Below, piece by piece: positions 1-13,034 of a stretch of DNA of 64,000 nt (its first letter is position 1; each line of letters starts with the position of its first letter). The DNA is from Ricinus communis (lineage: Eukaryota; Streptophyta; Magnoliopsida; Malpighiales; Euphorbiaceae): NCBI RefSeq assembly GCF_019578655.1, contig NC_063265.1, forward strand, positions 1,364,001 to 1,428,000, given 5' to 3'. A model generated the notes under the pieces. It saw only the letters and a program-made list of their open reading frames with translations, ran no database searches and was not told the origin of the DNA. Made by a program: the position numbers and the translations under genes.

Positions 1-320
1 TTTCCATATCAAGTACTACAAAATCAACATAAATTATTAACTTATCTACTTGAACTAGCAAGTCTTCCATTATACCTGTAAGATATTTTATTGATCTATC
101 TGCAAGTTGCAGAGACATGATGGTGGCTTCAATTCTCCCAAGCCAAGTTGTTTATACATCGAATAAGGCATCAAGTTGATGCTTGCTCCCAAATTTAACA
201 TGGATTTTGTAACATGCTTGTCACCCATTGTAATGTCAATGATGAAACTACCATGATCTTTCATCTTAAAGGACAATTGATGTTGAAGCATTGCACTTGT
301 TTTTTCTAATACTTTTACTT
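1..320 (-). pseudogene. Gypsy aspartic protease region (decayed)
   Basis: Translation of the minus strand gives a retropepsin-like segment with the ordered landmarks ASINLMPYSMYKQLGLGEL and, after a frameshift near 110, LQLADRSIKY and VDFVVLDME. The catalytic motif normally read as DTGAS is NLGAS here, so the active-site Asp is lost. The open stretch 88-291 is only one fragment of this domain. It follows gag on the same strand, as expected for a Gypsy Gag-Pol. Confidence 0.75.
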
Positions 321-699
321 TTTCATTGTTTGAATATCATCTTTTGTTGATGTTCAACTCTTTAAAGAACTTTGCATAAGCTGGCTTATTCCTGATAACA
401 CCCAATAAAGATAAATTAGTGTTAACTTCAAAAAGCATCTTAATATTTTCATAAAATTGTTTGCTCTCTTTGAGTCGCTTGGAAAAAGGAATAGGTGGCT
501 TATAAGGTTAAGCTACCTTATGGAATTTAGGTCTAGAAAATGCTTCCTTTTCTTTCTTCTTAAGCCTAAGATTAGGCTCTACTTTTTCTCCCTTTTGCAT
601 GCTCTGTTTATTATTTTTACTTCTACTAATCCATCATCTTTAAACGTACCTGCATAAGAAAAACAGTTCCTTTTAGTTTTCATATCAATTTTATTATCA

Positions 700-2128
700 A
701 CAATCTTAGCTTTTTTTATTAATGGTAATAGAATTGGCTTGTTCAGGTTGACTTGATAGTTTTTCTTTCTTAAGCTCTTGAATAACTTCAATAATTTGTC
801 CAATTTGAACTTCTAAATGTTTCATTGAAACTGCAATGGAATTTATCTTTTTCTCATTCATCTCCATCATATCATCAGAAGTCATCATAAATAATTGAAG
901 TGTTTATTCCAAGCTTTGCTTTATTTGCTGATTAGATTGAAAAGTTTATTCTTGATCTTGAAAGAAATGATTAAAGTTTCTTTAGAATTGAGAATATTGG
1001 ACTTGGTAATGAGATTGCTTTGGGTTTCTCAATAATGTGGTGGTTTTGGTTATTGTATCTCCAAGAAAGATTTGGATGGTTTCTCCAACTCGGATTATTT
1101 GTGTTGGAATAAGGATTATTTATAGGTTGCTTGGATTGGTAAGAATCCATCAAATTCACTTGGTCATACATATTTCCTCTATAATTATCAAAATATGAAT
1201 AAATATTAGTCCCACGACCATAAAAACTACGAATACCACATAAATCATTGCTTGGTGTATTTTTTCATTCAAGCAAGCATCTTAACTTGATTAGTCAATT
1301 CAACAAATTGCATAGTCATCTCACTACTAGCTACTACTTCACTCTCGCTCTTTTTGTCCTCACAACTTTTTGTTGAGAATTGGCTCATAACATCTCAAAG
1401 AAAAATTGGGATAGGATCCTATACTCTTATACTATAGGTCTCCCCTCTTCAAAATCGGACGTGAAAATCTCATCAATTGTCATTTCTAACATAACACCAC
1501 CAGCTGCGTTATTAACCATACATTGATATTGTTATGTCAACCCATCATAAAATGATTAGTTAGAACTGGAAATTGGTACCTATGGTGTGGGCATTGTAAT
1601 AAAAGTAATTTGAAGCGATCACATGCTTCATAAAAAAAAAATCAGTATCTTTTTTATAAAAATTAAAAAATTTAGCTATTAATTCTTTAGTTTTTTCATG
1701 TGAGTAAAATTTGCTCATAAACTTTTGATAAGCTTCATCCTAAGTTCTCAAAGAATTAGGAGGTAAGGTCATTAATCAAGCCTTTGCTCTTTTTTTTTTT
1801 AATGAATAAGGGAAACACCTCATTCTTAGTTTATCTTTATTAAGTCCAAATAATGAGAAAGTTTGAACTATAGTGTAAAATTCTCTAATGAATGTTAATG
1901 CATCTTCACTAGGCAAACTATAAAATGAAGGAAGCATATTAAAATGAATGTTCTTTAGTTTATAATTCCGAGATGCATCACCTAGAACTATACATGAAGT
2001 AGTGTTATCAATTATAGGTCATGCATAATCCTTTATAGTTTTTCGCCTTTCAGCTACTATTTCTCTTTGTTGGTTTGCATGATCTCAACTTCTTCTTTTA
2101 ATTCTTCTAATTTTTTCCTACTAGGCAT
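700..2128 (-). pseudogene. Gypsy gag (decayed)
   Basis: From a possible ATG at 2128 the minus strand encodes pieces of a Retrotrans_gag domain. Segments near 1810-1540 read LPPNSLRT, DEAYQKFMSKFYSHEKTKEL, then FYEACDRFKLLLLQCPHH and NHFMMG. Further on comes the Asn/Pro-rich linker (1171-971). After it is a short helical stretch (LEVQIGQIIEVIQELKKEK, about 820-760), a segment usually found between gag and protease in Athila-type proteins. Several in-frame stops interrupt it. No zinc knuckle is visible, which is common in this lineage. Confidence 0.7.
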
Positions 2129-2276
2129 ACAAAACAAAAGAAAATTTCAAAGCTAAAAACTTAAAAATAAAATTTAAAAATAAAAAAATACATAAACAAA
2201 ATACAAAACATAAAATAAAGAAACACGCACCAAACAATTTTGACAATTAATCAATATAATAAATTTTGGACACAAT

Positions 2277-2294
2277 TTTCCCATAATGGTGCCA
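2277..2294 (-). promoter_or_regulatory. Primer binding site of the Athila-like element
   Basis: On the minus strand the sequence is TGGCACCATTATGGGAAA, three bases or so downstream of the inferred LTR end. It is a mutated form of the tRNA-Asp-type site TGGCGCCGTTGCCGGGGA known from Athila/Tat elements. Its position fixes the LTR boundary at 2301. Confidence 0.65.
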
Positions 2295-2300
2295 AAAACT

Positions 2301-3641
2301 TGATGTGTCTAAGTTAATACTCGCAAGTGTATGAGTCGTTCTTATAGTAAAGTGGTAAATTCATCTTTTGGTCGATATCTCAAGAAATTATGATGCCACT
2401 TATGATATAGACTAATTATTAACACAAAATAATAAAAGTAAATTTAAACACTCTAAACTAGTATTTTGAGAAATAGAATATTCGTAAAATAACGTAACCA
2501 AACAATAAATAAATATGCAATGCAAATGCTTATGCATATGATTTAAAATTATATAGAAAAGAAAGTATTTAGCTTAGCCAATTATTTAGTAATTTTCTTA
2601 TTTTACTTTAAGCCTAGATCTAATGAATGAGATGGTGATGTGTCTTTTTCTTTAATTACTCAAAATAATGACGCAACTAAAGTTTCTTCTACCAATATAG
2701 AGTGAAGCAAAAATAGTGTCTCTAATACATTCAATATATATATTGTCATAACAATTACTATTGTAAGTTAATATGATGGTTAATTAATAATAATAATTGA
2801 AACAAATAAATATATGAAGCTAAAGAAATCACTCATTAAATAAATAAATAACAAGGTTCATACAAAAATAAAAAGACTAAACTAAACACTTGTGAAAACT
2901 AGTGTAACATATTTAACATAATGATCATGGTATTAAATAGAAAAATAAAAAAATAAGACTGAAAAGAGAAGCTCCCTATAGATCCATAATTTCTTCAAGG
3001 TAGGAAGATGATTAGTCCTCACTCTTCACTTTTTAAAAACCTCCTTAGATCTTGAAAAAATAATGAAAACTAAGACTAAATGTTTATGGAAGAACTATAG
3101 AGAATTGCAGATACAAGAATGGCGGACAGGTGCAGATGGGAGATGTAGTAGAGAACAGATAGGAGAGACTTCTCCTCCTCCTCTAAAACTGGGTTTGTAG
3201 AGATATATATCGAGTAGAGTCATTTTTCTAAATAAGTCTCCATAAAGATAAATATATCCAAGATAAATTTATCTAATAGATAAGACTATAGGTATCATTA
3301 TCTCGATCGAGATATTATCCCGTAAATAACTTTTAATATAAATCCTTAATAATAATGTAAAATGATTAAAATGCTCCTTAGAGAAATACTAGAATTGGGC
3401 TAGCATAGTAAATAGCAGGTCCATATGTCTCTATCTTAGGTCGGGACACAAACATGTCCAATTAAAACTCTTTTTGAGTATTTTTTTTCCATATTCTCTC
3501 CTCTTGGCTAATATTAAATAAAAATAAACAAGTAAACTTATGTGAGGTACAAATATTTATTTTTACCATATTATATATAAAAAAATATATCATTAAAGTT
3601 CTATAATGCCCTAAATAGCTATATATAGTCTGGACCTATCA
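2301..3641 (-). repeat. 5' LTR of the Athila-like element (about 1.34 kb)
   Basis: On the plus strand the stretch starts TGATGTGTCT next to the PBS and ends GGACCTATCA, giving the TGAT...ATCA termini expected of an LTR. A 5-bp target duplication would be the ATTAA that follows, but the partner lies outside the window. No coding sequence is present. The right boundary is inferred from the terminal motif only. Confidence 0.5.
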
Positions 3642-3646
3642 ATTAA

Positions 3647-5640
3647 ATTTTCTAATAGTAATTTCTTTTAACATTAATTAAGTGAATATATCATTTATAA
3701 AGCATTATATTTCCTTAACTCAATTTGTGTTTTTATGTTTTTAATCTCAATAGATAATATTCATATTATGTTGCTAAATTGTTCTTTAGTTTCTCGATTT
3801 CAATATTTCTATCTTAAACTCACTTTTTGCCTCATTTGTATTTTTTTCTATTTCAATGTCTATTCTTAAATTCTTCTTTTAGAGAGAAGCTTTCAAAATT
3901 AACAATAATTTATGTAATGACTTAAAAAATAAAAGAAATAGAAGTTCTAGGATATTTTAAAATAAAATGAATTTTAGAGACATAATGGACTAAAATTAAA
4001 TATTTTACTAGCATGTTTAATAATATTTGTCCGTACGTCTAAAGATGACAAACATAAATTGCAAGAATTCACTAAAATACAATCGATCATCAGAAACTAG
4101 TAAAATAAAGTAAAAAATATAAGGATTCAAAGATGTATTTTGCATTAATTAGTTTTGCTATATTAGAGAACTACATATTATTTATTTTTTTGTTTAATTA
4201 CAAACACATTTCCAAAAATATATGTCCAGATAAATATTTTTTGAAAAATTAAAAAGGTCAAAAAGATATTTTATAAAAATATATAATGTTTAGAAAATAT
4301 GCATAGGGGTTAGAAGTATAATTTACATAAATCATAAATTAACAAAATAAATTTAAAGGGACTAACTATCATTTTATAAAAATTACGAGGACTAAATTAA
4401 ATATATAATATGATAATGTTGGCTTGTGTCCATTTTTTTCTGACTGTCTGAGTGTGTTTATATACATGCTAGGTCAGTACCTAATTATCAATCAATTCGA
4501 CAAATGGAGATGTCTAATAAATAAATTATAAAAATATGATGTATTATTTTTTAAAAAATGTATAAGTTACTAGTTGACTACTTCACATAAATCCAGATAT
4601 TTAGTGATATATTGTGCCTACTTTATATTGTCATAAAAGTAGTTCAGCTTGGTCAATGACTAGTCAAAATTTATGTTACAGATTTCATAAAAAAAAAAAA
4701 TTACATTATATATTGAGTGCTATCTAATTAATAGTAAAAGCTCACAGCTAAAAATTAATAGTCATTTAATAGATTAAATTATTATTTTTTGCCAATGGTT
4801 AGAAAAACATTCAAAATTATGTTTGAGATCTTCTATTCGATTACATCATAAGGTCAAAAGTCAAAAACCAAAGCAATTTGAACCATATTTTAATAAATTT
4901 ATACTAGATTTTATACATAATATAAAATTTTAATGAATCTATACAATCAACTAAAATAATTTTATAAGATTTTGGTCATTATGTTATTTATATTCCCCTT
5001 TCAAACAAAATATATATGTTATATTCCATTTACTATAGAAATGGCAGGAGTAATGGTTCATATGTAAGGATTATAGGTGTAATTTAAGTTGTTAAGTTTG
5101 TTGGATAATAACAATAAAGTAAGAAAATAATAATTAAAATATTAGTGGTTCAATATAATTAATTAATATGTATATATATATATATATATATATATTATTA
5201 AAAATTTTAAATAAAAACTATTTATTAGTAAGTTAAATGCTTTAAATAATTGGGAATAAGACAAAATTACCGTTCAAATTTCTAACTTTAACTTGAGAGA
5301 ATAGATTAATAAAAATGCACTATAGCGTGATTAACTATTAAGTCCTTTGAATAGTTAACCTTTGTATAAAAATGCAAATGAAACAATGGTAAAAGAAATT
5401 AATATTGGTCAATTCAATAAATGTAATAAATTCTATCGTAAAACAAAACAACAAAGTTCAAACATACGAATTAAATTCAAAAATAAATTTGAAAAGGTTA
5501 TAACAAATCAAGTTCGAAATAAATTCGAGGTGTTGAACTCGAATTTGGTGAAAATTCATACAAAATAATAGAAAATTAAATTCAAATTTATCAAAGTTCA
5601 ACTCCACTCGATTTGTTTATAGCTCTAATGTTCTTTCTAT
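3647..5640. other. AT-rich intergenic DNA, no gene seen
   Basis: I see no coding domain, RNA gene or clear terminal repeat in this stretch. It contains a TA microsatellite (5168-5195). The short open frame 5362-5568 is made of repeats of AAATTC-like words and has no recognisable protein features. Confidence 0.6.
5168..5195. repeat. (TA)n microsatellite
   Basis: An uninterrupted alternation of T and A of about 28 bases. Similar TA runs occur near 11945-11980 (inside the first solo LTR) and 48578-48596. Confidence 0.9.
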
Positions 5641-5703
5641 GTATTCATCCCTCGTTAATTCTTATGTCTCATGACTCAATCTCAATAATTTTCATAAATT
5701 ATT

Positions 5704-5913
5704 TTAAGCTAAGAAAATAAGTTTGGTTTTCCATATTCATTAATTTAAGGTCATAAAGGTAAAGAAAAAATAATAATTTTTTTTAGTGGGACTCACATTA
5801 AGTTCATCAATTAGAATCTTTCTAAAGATTCGTTTAATTTAAAGTCAGAAAGAGAAATAAAAGAATAAGAATATTTTATATTGTTTGATTAAGCACAAAA
5901 TGGTAATCAGATT
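5704..5913 (+). repeat. Small interspersed repeat, copy A (left part; the right part is 13216-13262)
   Basis: Starting near AAGAAAATAAGTTTGG this stretch matches, with scattered differences, the reverse complement of 39166-39372. Shared landmarks include TTTAGTGGG-CTCA and TTTGATTAAG. The continuation after the Copia element (ACACCAATAA, then TTTTTAACTTTTATTAAA, 13216-13262) matches the reverse complement of 30000-30053. Two copies of one unnamed repeat family are therefore each broken by a retrotransposon. Class and ends are unknown. Confidence 0.6.
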
Positions 5914-5918
5914 CCTTT

Positions 5919-6102
5919 TGTTGACTTATTTATGGTGTTATATTTAAGCTTCATGTGGTTGTACTTAGTTAGTTACAGCTATAGTAGTTGTACTTAGCTC
6001 ATTTCATCTTGTATATATATACTCCTATAATAGTTTTTTGTTATACAACAAAAAAATTTCCCTAAATTAGTCTCTATCTGTCGACAGTTAACACATTTTA
6101 TA
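5919..6102 (+). repeat. 5' LTR of Copia 1
   Basis: It begins TGTTGACTTA. The last base pair is TA rather than the expected CA, a point change compared with the 3' copy. The length of about 184 bp is short for Copia. A TATA-like TATATATATACTCC lies near 6012-6025. Confidence 0.9.
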
Positions 6103-6114
6103 TGGTATCAAAGC
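6103..6114 (+). promoter_or_regulatory. PBS of Copia 1 (initiator tRNA-Met type)
   Basis: TGGTATCAAAGC lies immediately after the LTR. It differs by one base from TGGTATCAGAGC, the usual Copia site complementary to the 3' end of tRNA-iMet. Confidence 0.9.
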
Positions 6115-6214
6115 ATTGAAGCTCTTGATCCTAAGATTTTTGCAACAACAAATTCATTCTTGATTTCTACTTCTAGAAAGTTTGAGTTACATTCTTGAAT
6201 TCAAATCTTCAATA

Positions 6215-7330
6215 ATGGATTATGAAATTGGAATAGAAAGCACTACTATTGCAAAGCGCAGAATAGAGTTTCAAACAATCTCTACACTGGAGATCCTTTG
6301 ATTCTTCAATCTTCAGATAATCAAAACTTAATTCTTGTAAGTAATCTTCTTACGACTTCCAATTATTTTGCATGGCGTCGAGCAACGAGAATAGCTCTAG
6401 GCGCTAAAATAAAGTTAGGTTTTGTTATTGGAAAGTGTCAAATGCCGGAAGAGGATTCTGATTCTTATGAACAATGGTTGAAATGTGATTTCATGGTGAT
6501 TTCTTGGATTTTGAATTTGATTCCACCAGATCTGGTAGGGGCGTTCTTGTATGCTGATAGCGCTAAATGGCTTTGGGATGATTTGAAGCAAAGATTCGAT
6601 CAAAGTAATGGACCTTCTCTATATCAAATACAATGCGAAATAGCTTTTATTTGTTAAGGAGATACACAGTTTTAGCTTAATTTACAAGATTAAAGCAGCA
6701 GCTTTGGGATGAACTTGCTCATATGAATCACACCTACGTGTTCTTGTAGTGCAATTAAAACTTATATTTGTAATATGGCAAAGGCAATTGAGGACAGTAA
6801 TTCAAGAAATCGGTTAATTAAATTTTTGATGGGGTTGAATGAACAATATAGGCCTATAAAGAATTAAATCTTGCGTATGAAAAACAACAACAAGTGAGTA
6901 GTTTCTTATGTAGTGATGATAGTACATCGTTTTTAGCTAGACAATCTGGTTATGGAAGAAGAAAACTTATTTTTAGTCTTGGTAATTTAGGAAACATAAT
7001 TAATTGGTCTAATACTGGCAACTCATAAGGAAATAAAAGAAACTTTGTTGAAAATAGAAAAGGGAAAGAAAATAGAAGCTATTGTGACTACTGTTATAGA
7101 GAAGAACATACAAAGGAGGGGTATTTTAAGTTGATTGGCTACCCTGACTAGTTTAATCAAAATAAATCTAGTGGACAATCAATGACAATGGCAGCTAATG
7201 TGATAGACCAAACTCAATAGAATGATTATGAATATATCGTAAGAGACAATCCTTTAGAAGTTACAGAAAGTGATTCTGAGTATCAGCAAATTGAGCATGC
7301 ATTGACATGAATTTTAAAGCTTATTAAAGG
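6215..7330 (+). pseudogene. Copia 1 gag (decayed)
   Basis: An ATG at 6215 starts a Copia-type Gag. The open part 6298-6657 reads LILVSNLLTTSNYFAWRRA and later WLWDDLKQRFDQSNGPSLYQ, matching the Retrotran_gag_3/UBN2 pattern. Stops follow. Near 7078-7150 a zinc knuckle is still visible as CDYCYREEHTKEGYFK, with the final Cys replaced by Tyr. Loss of a zinc ligand and the stops make it non-functional. Confidence 0.8.
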
Positions 7331-7439
7331 AAAGAACACTTAAGAAGGATCTTCTGGTTCAAACATCAATAAGTTTGCAGTAACTGTCCAGAGAGTAACT
7401 ACTGTACCATTTGTTTTTGCAGATATGCAATCTAACATT

Positions 7440-8720
7440 AATCGATTTGCTCTTAATGATGTGACAAATAGTTTCTGGGTCATAGATACTGGGGTTTTAG
7501 ACCATATGGCATTTGACTCTTCACCTTTTACATATATTTACCACTAAACTCACACATCAAATTCATGTTTCTTTACCTAATGGAACTATTTATTGCATTG
7601 CATAATGTGGGATTAGTTACTTTAAGTACCAAAATTCATTTACATAATTTCTTTCTTGTTCCAAGTTTTAAACACAACTTGTTATCTGTTAGCAAGTTAG
7701 TATCTCATAATCATCTTTTAGTAATAGTTTCTCCAAAATATTGCTTCTTTCAGGACCTGAAGACTAAGGACTTCTTAGCAGTTGGCAAACACGTTATTGG
7801 TCTCTATATTCTAGATAATAACAACTTTGTTGTTTCTAATGTTATCAAATACTCTTTACTTTCTAATTTCTATGATCAAATTGCATCTGTTATACCTTCT
7901 ATTACAATGAATAAAGAAAATATTTTGGCTACACATTCTTGTGTTGTGAATGCTAATGATGTTACATCCATGACTTTTCTATGGCATGCTAGGCTAGTTC
8001 ACCCTAGTCTTCATGCTCTTATACATATACCCTCTTTGCATCTTACAAATACGTCTTATGTACCATGTCAAATTTGTGTTCAAGCTAAACAGCATAGGCT
8101 TCCTTTTCCTATATCTACCATTAAAACAAATTTACCTTTTGAGTTGTTACACATTGACTTGTAGGGACCCTATCATACACCTTCTTTACAAAATCACCAT
8201 TTTTGCCTAACTATTGTTGATGATGCTACTAAAGTGACAGGGGCAGTCTTGTTATAATAGGAAGCACAGGCAACTTCTAACTTACTTCATTTTTTATAAA
8301 GAATTTCCAATCAATACACTTATCCTATCAAGATTATTCGAACTGATAATGGTATAAAATTTTTCAATTCTAAGATCTCGAATTACTTTCTTTCTAAAGG
8401 AATTACACATCGACATTCATGTCCCTATACACCACAGCAAAATGGTATTATGAAAAGAAAACACAAACACCTTCTAGCTGTGGAAAGAACATTATGAATA
8501 CAAGCTTTATTACCTAAAATTTTATAGTCAGAATCTATTCTACATGCTACCTATCTTATTAATTGAATTCCTATAAAGCTTTTGAATTGGAAAACTCCAT
8601 ATGAACTCTTTCATTCGATACCTCCTGATTATAGAAAGTTAAAATTATTTGCTTGCCTATGTTTTGCTGTGAATTTATCACCATACAGAATAAGTTAAAT
8701 TCTCAGAGTATTAAGTCTAT
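7440..8720 (+). pseudogene. Copia 1 protease and integrase (decayed)
   Basis: Near 7475-7505 the translation FWVIDTGVLDHMA marks the protease active site (DTG retained). The open frame 7565-8164 covers the GAG-pre-integrase domain. It has the HHCC zinc-binding pattern (WHARLVHPS ... CQICVQAK) and ends at a stop after LLHIDL. The catalytic core then continues with stops: IRTDNGIKF, a PQQNGI motif near 8430, and TPYELFH near 8600. Confidence 0.82.
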
Positions 8721-9284
8721 ATTCTTAGACTTTTTTTTTAAATCAAAAGGGTTATAAACTCTATGATATAACTACACATAAGATTTTTATAAGAAAAGGT
8801 GTTGCCTTCTTTAAGACAGTGATTCCTTATCAAACACAACCTGATTCACTAGATTCTAATCATGTTCTTCCCACTCCTTTCTTTGATTTTATACCTTTCA
8901 CCATAAATAATCTTATACTATTAATCCTATAATCCTCACCCTCTTTTTCCCAACCTAATCTTGACAATATTTCTCCTATTCCATACTCTTCAGACAGTAC
9001 AATAAACCCCTCCATGTCTCTTTCATCTTCTAAACCACATTCACATCTAGCTACCAAACACTCTTTTAGAATCAGATAGCAGCCTATTTGGATGAAAGAT
9101 TATTGTACATACATATGCACTACTGATGATACTGCTTCCCATTCATTCAAACCTAAATCTAGTCATCCATACCCTATTATTAAATATTCTTTATACATTC
9201 ATCACCCATCTTCATCATTTTCACATGCATCTGAAGCTTCTTTATCTAATGTGTCTAAGCCTCTATCTTATTATCAAGCTTAGA

Positions 9285-10434
9285 AAGATAACAGATGGGT
9301 TGCTGCTATACAGCAGGAGTTAGATGCTTTGAAGAAAAATAAAAACCGGAATTTTTTAACTTCTTTACCCCTAAGGAAGATAGCCATAGGTTCCAAATGG
9401 GTTTATAAAGTGAAACATGGCCCTGATAACTCAGTAGAAAGGTTGAAGGCAAGATTAGTAGCTAAAGGCTCCAATCAAGTGGCAGGACTTGACTACACAA
9501 ATAGCTTATCACCAGTTGCCAAATTGACAACTGTAAGACTTCTAATTGCCCTTGCTACTGCTAATAATTAGAGATTTGAAAACTTGATGTTAATAATACG
9601 TTTCTCTATGGGGATTTAGATGAAGATGTTTACATGATACCACTCCAAGGCTATACCACAATTTCTTCACAAGTTTGCAAACTTGTGAAATCTCTATGGG
9701 CTTAAACAAGCCTCTAGACAATGAAATCTAAAAGTTCACTGCCTCTTTGCTCAAACTTAGATTTCATCAATCTGCACATGATCATTGCCTTTTCACAAGG
9801 AGTTTTGGTTATCATTTTACTGTCCTTCTTATCTATGTTGATGATGTTCTTCTTGTAGGTACTCATGAGGTTGATATTCCATCTGTTAAGTCCTTTCTTG
9901 ATCATGAATTTACTATCAAAGATTTAGGACCCCTCAAATATTTTTTAGGTCTAGAAGTGACTCGAACTCCTACTGGTATTTCATTGAATCAAGACAAGTA
10001 CATCTTGGTAATTTTGTTTGATGTAGGACTCACAGGTTCCAAGCTTTACTCTTTTCCTTTTTACCAACTGAATTAAAATTGTTATCAACATCTAAAAACC
10101 CTCTTCCTGATCCAGATAGATACACGAGACTTTGTAGGCATAATGTTATATGCTAATATCACTAGGCCTGATATTAGTCATTATGTTCTTGTGTTAAGCC
10201 AATTAATGCATCAACCTTGTCAATCCCATTGGAAAGCAGCCTTACATCTTCTGAGATATTTGAAGAGTTTTCCCAATCTCGGATTGTTCTATCCAGCTCA
10301 GAATTTGTTCCAAGTTTCAGCTTACTATGACTCTGACTGGGGAGCTTGCATTGATACAAGAAGATCAGTGACTAGTTTTTGCATTTATCTAGACAATTCT
10401 TTGGTTTCATGGAAGAGTAAAAAGCAACCAACTG
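9285..10434 (+). pseudogene. Copia 1 reverse transcriptase and RNase H, 5' part (decayed)
   Basis: Open pieces at 9329-9571, 9747-10076 and 10143-10439 give RT landmarks in order: GSKWVYKVKHGPD, RLKARLVAKGSNQ, LIYVDDVLLVG (catalytic YVDD at 9834-9845) and KDLGPLKYFLGLEV. RNase H follows with DSDWGACIDTRRSVTSFC and SWKSKKQPTV. Stops and a frameshift near 9690-9750 break the frame. The domain is interrupted at 10434 by the solo LTR and resumes at 12673. Confidence 0.87.
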
Positions 10435-11945
10435 TGTAATGCCCACCTAATGCATTTGTATTTATTTTTATAATATACATATCATATAGATATGAGAAAT
10501 TCATGAGATATGTATGGTATTAGTGCTAACGTTAAATAGAAGAATATTATAAATGTTACAATTAAGTCCATAATAAGAATTAGAAAGTTAAGGGATTGAG
10601 TTGATTAATGGCAAAAAAATTAAGGGGTTAATTGAACTTTAAAAAAATATTATTAATATGATAGAAAAGGGGAAGAAGAAAGAAAAGGCGGTAGTTCTTC
10701 TTCCATCTTCTTCCTTCTTCTTTCTTTCTTCTTCTTCTTAAAAAAAAAAACAAAAGAGAAAACTGAATTTTCAAGTGGAATTTGGAGGTTTAGAATCTAT
10801 TTTTGATCTTAATCTTCATCTACAAAGGTTCTAGAGGTTTATTTGGTAAGTAATTTTAATATTTTGTTGAATTGAGTTAGGGTTTAGAAGACATAGAATT
10901 CGAGTTCTAAAGACCTAGTTTCTCAGTCTTATTGTTTTGATCATATCTTGAGCTAGGAAGCTTTAAATTCAGTGTTCTTTAATGATATAGAAACTTTAAA
11001 GAGTCATCTAAAACTTTTATTTCTTTAGCTCGATCTGAATCAGGCTCTATGTTAGTATAATAAGAGAATACATTTTATTGTTCAGTTTCCATCTTTGGTC
11101 TGAGTAAGGTGGATTATATTGTACGGATATTTCTCTATACACCTCCAATTGAAACAAAATCAATTTTAAATTATATTAGACACATAAGGTTAGTGATCTG
11201 GAAAGTTTCATTATGAAATTTATTGTATAGAAGTTTTGGTGGATTTTTAAATTCACCCTATTAATTCTGTCATAGTTGGCAGCCACACATATGTAGAGAG
11301 TTTAGTGATGTTATCATGCTATATGAAGTTCTATTAACTTTGGGTGTTTAAAAATAAGTGAATTATGATCTATTTTAGCTAAACCAATTTGGAATGAGGG
11401 TGACACCCAAGTAAGCTCAAGCAAAGGGAAGGGAGCAACAAAGGTAAGTGAATAACTTAATGTTCTATATGAATGTTGAATGGTGAATTCGGATGTCCTG
11501 TTATAACGTGAACAGTATATTTGATTTAACCATATCTAGAGTTTTATAACTCCAAATGGAGTGCTACTTATTGCTATAGAAAATTTATAATGTAATTTAC
11601 AAATGTTATAGAAATAGAGGAAGCTTGATTTTGCTGTTTTGATGGCCAATCTGGATCATACTTTCTGTTGCTTAATTTTATTGACAGCTTGACTATGGTA
11701 GAATGTTTTTGATGTTTCTCTTTCTATACACATCCATTTGATGTAAAATCAGTTTCAAATTAATCTAGACTTATAATATTACTGATTTGGAGAATATGGT
11801 TTTGGAATTCCTAATGTGAAATTTTTGGTGTATTTGTGAATGCACACTATTAAATCTGCCATGTTGGAATATGGTATGTTTTTGGTATATCATAGGTATT
11901 ATTATAGTTTCTTATATATTATGGAGATGTTAGTTATTTAAATGG

Positions 11946-11979
<34 letters not shown>

Positions 11980-12667
11980 AGAATTATGGTTGGATGATTG
12001 TAAGGACGCAATACTACTTGTGAATCAGGCAAGGCTGTGTGCGATATGGAATTTCCCATAAGATTATGGTTAGCTGTGTGCGTATGGGGATCCATGAAAA
12101 TAAAAATATATATATTATTATGGAATTAAATGTAATTCACAAGTTCATTGTTGTCCTAAAGAAAATACTATGACAAGGTTTATGTAAATACTATAAAGTC
12201 ATAATTAAATATCGAATGGTTTGATGTTTAATAGTACTACACATTTGATTGTTTTATTTTTCATAGGAAATTATGTTATTCTTTTGCTGAGTTGCAGGCT
12301 CACTCCTCTGCATTATTTCTTTTTCAGGATTAGAAGAATTATAATTGGTTTTGACGAAACATTTACATCTGTCGCACCAGCATTGTGTCAGGTAGGTCAG
12401 CAGGAGGTCGCCCTCAGTTTTTCTTTCGTGGACGTGACATGTCAAGTGGATTTCATTATTATGTATAAATCTGAAGCATTTTATGTGTATATAAAAAAAA
12501 GTGTACTATTTAATGTTGTGAGCTTTTTGGTGTGTGATATGTATAACTCATATAAATAGTTTTTGTTATACATATTAATTTATGAGTTAAAAGTTAGTAG
12601 TTAAGAAATATGTTATGTATCAATCTTTGCATACAATGTATGTCTGACATCCTTTATAGGTGTCACA
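10435..12667 (+). mobile_element. Solo LTR 1 (about 2.2 kb) inserted in Copia 1
   Basis: The segment starts TGTAATGCCC and ends GGTGTCACA. It is flanked by the 5-bp duplication AACTG (10430-10434 and 12668-12672) and interrupts the Copia RNase H frame exactly there. It has no polyprotein domains, so it reads as a solo LTR left by recombination. The termini and size resemble chromovirus (Tekay/Del) LTRs. The open frame 12221-12559 inside it has no recognisable domain. Confidence 0.82.
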
Positions 12668-12672
12668 AACTG

Positions 12673-13026
12673 TCTCTAAAAGTCCTGCTGAAGTAGAGTA
12701 TCGTTCCATGGTTGTAATAACTTGTGAATTGCTCTGGGTTTCCTCTCAAAGATCTTCAAGTACCTTTTTCTCTTCCTATTCCTCTCTATTGTGATAATAA
12801 GTATGCATTCCACATTACAGAAAATCTTAGTTTTCATGAACGAACCAAACATCTCGATATTAATTGTGCTTTGTGACTAATACAAACTTGATTTTTTGAT
12901 TCTCAAGTTTCTTGCTTCTAAATCCCAGTTGGCAGACATCTTTACCGAATCTCTTGGAGCAGGTGCTTATCATCATATTCTTTCCAAGCTTGGTCTTTCT
13001 CATGCTCATCATTTAAACCCACCTTA
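12673..13026 (+). pseudogene. Copia 1 RNase H, 3' part (decayed)
   Basis: The RNase H frame resumes after the nested solo LTR, reading S-AEVEYRSM-like residues near 12690, then CDNKYAFHITENLSFHERTKHLDI. The C-terminal tail (SQLADIFTESLGAG) ends just before the polypurine tract. One frameshift lies near 12750 and a stop near 12873. Confidence 0.82.
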
Positions 13027-13034
13027 AAGGGGGA
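13025..13034 (+). promoter_or_regulatory. Polypurine tract of Copia 1
   Basis: TAAAGGGGGA lies immediately before the 3' LTR start (TGTTGACTTA), the position where plus-strand DNA synthesis is primed. Confidence 0.85.

Larger units (their letters stand above)
1..3641 (-). mobile_element. Athila-like Ty3/Gypsy retrotransposon, 5' part, runs off the left edge
   Basis: On the minus strand the order is LTR (2301-3641), primer binding site (2277-2294), gag (about 2128-1380), a linker with an Asn/Pro-rich stretch (NPYSNTNNPSWRNHP) and an aspartic protease (about 320-1). The Asn/Pro/Trp-rich linker and a PBS resembling the tRNA-Asp type are typical of Athila/Tat elements. The reverse transcriptase and everything downstream lie outside the window. 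The coding region is full of stops and frameshifts, so this copy cannot be autonomous. The element name is inferred from these features, not from a database match. Confidence 0.75.

Noticed and set aside
5362..5568. A 68-codon Lys/Asn-rich frame
   Set aside because: AT-rich low-complexity sequence with repeated AAATTC words; no homology recognised.
12221..12559. A 112-codon open frame
   Set aside because: It is inside solo LTR 1; no recognisable protein features.
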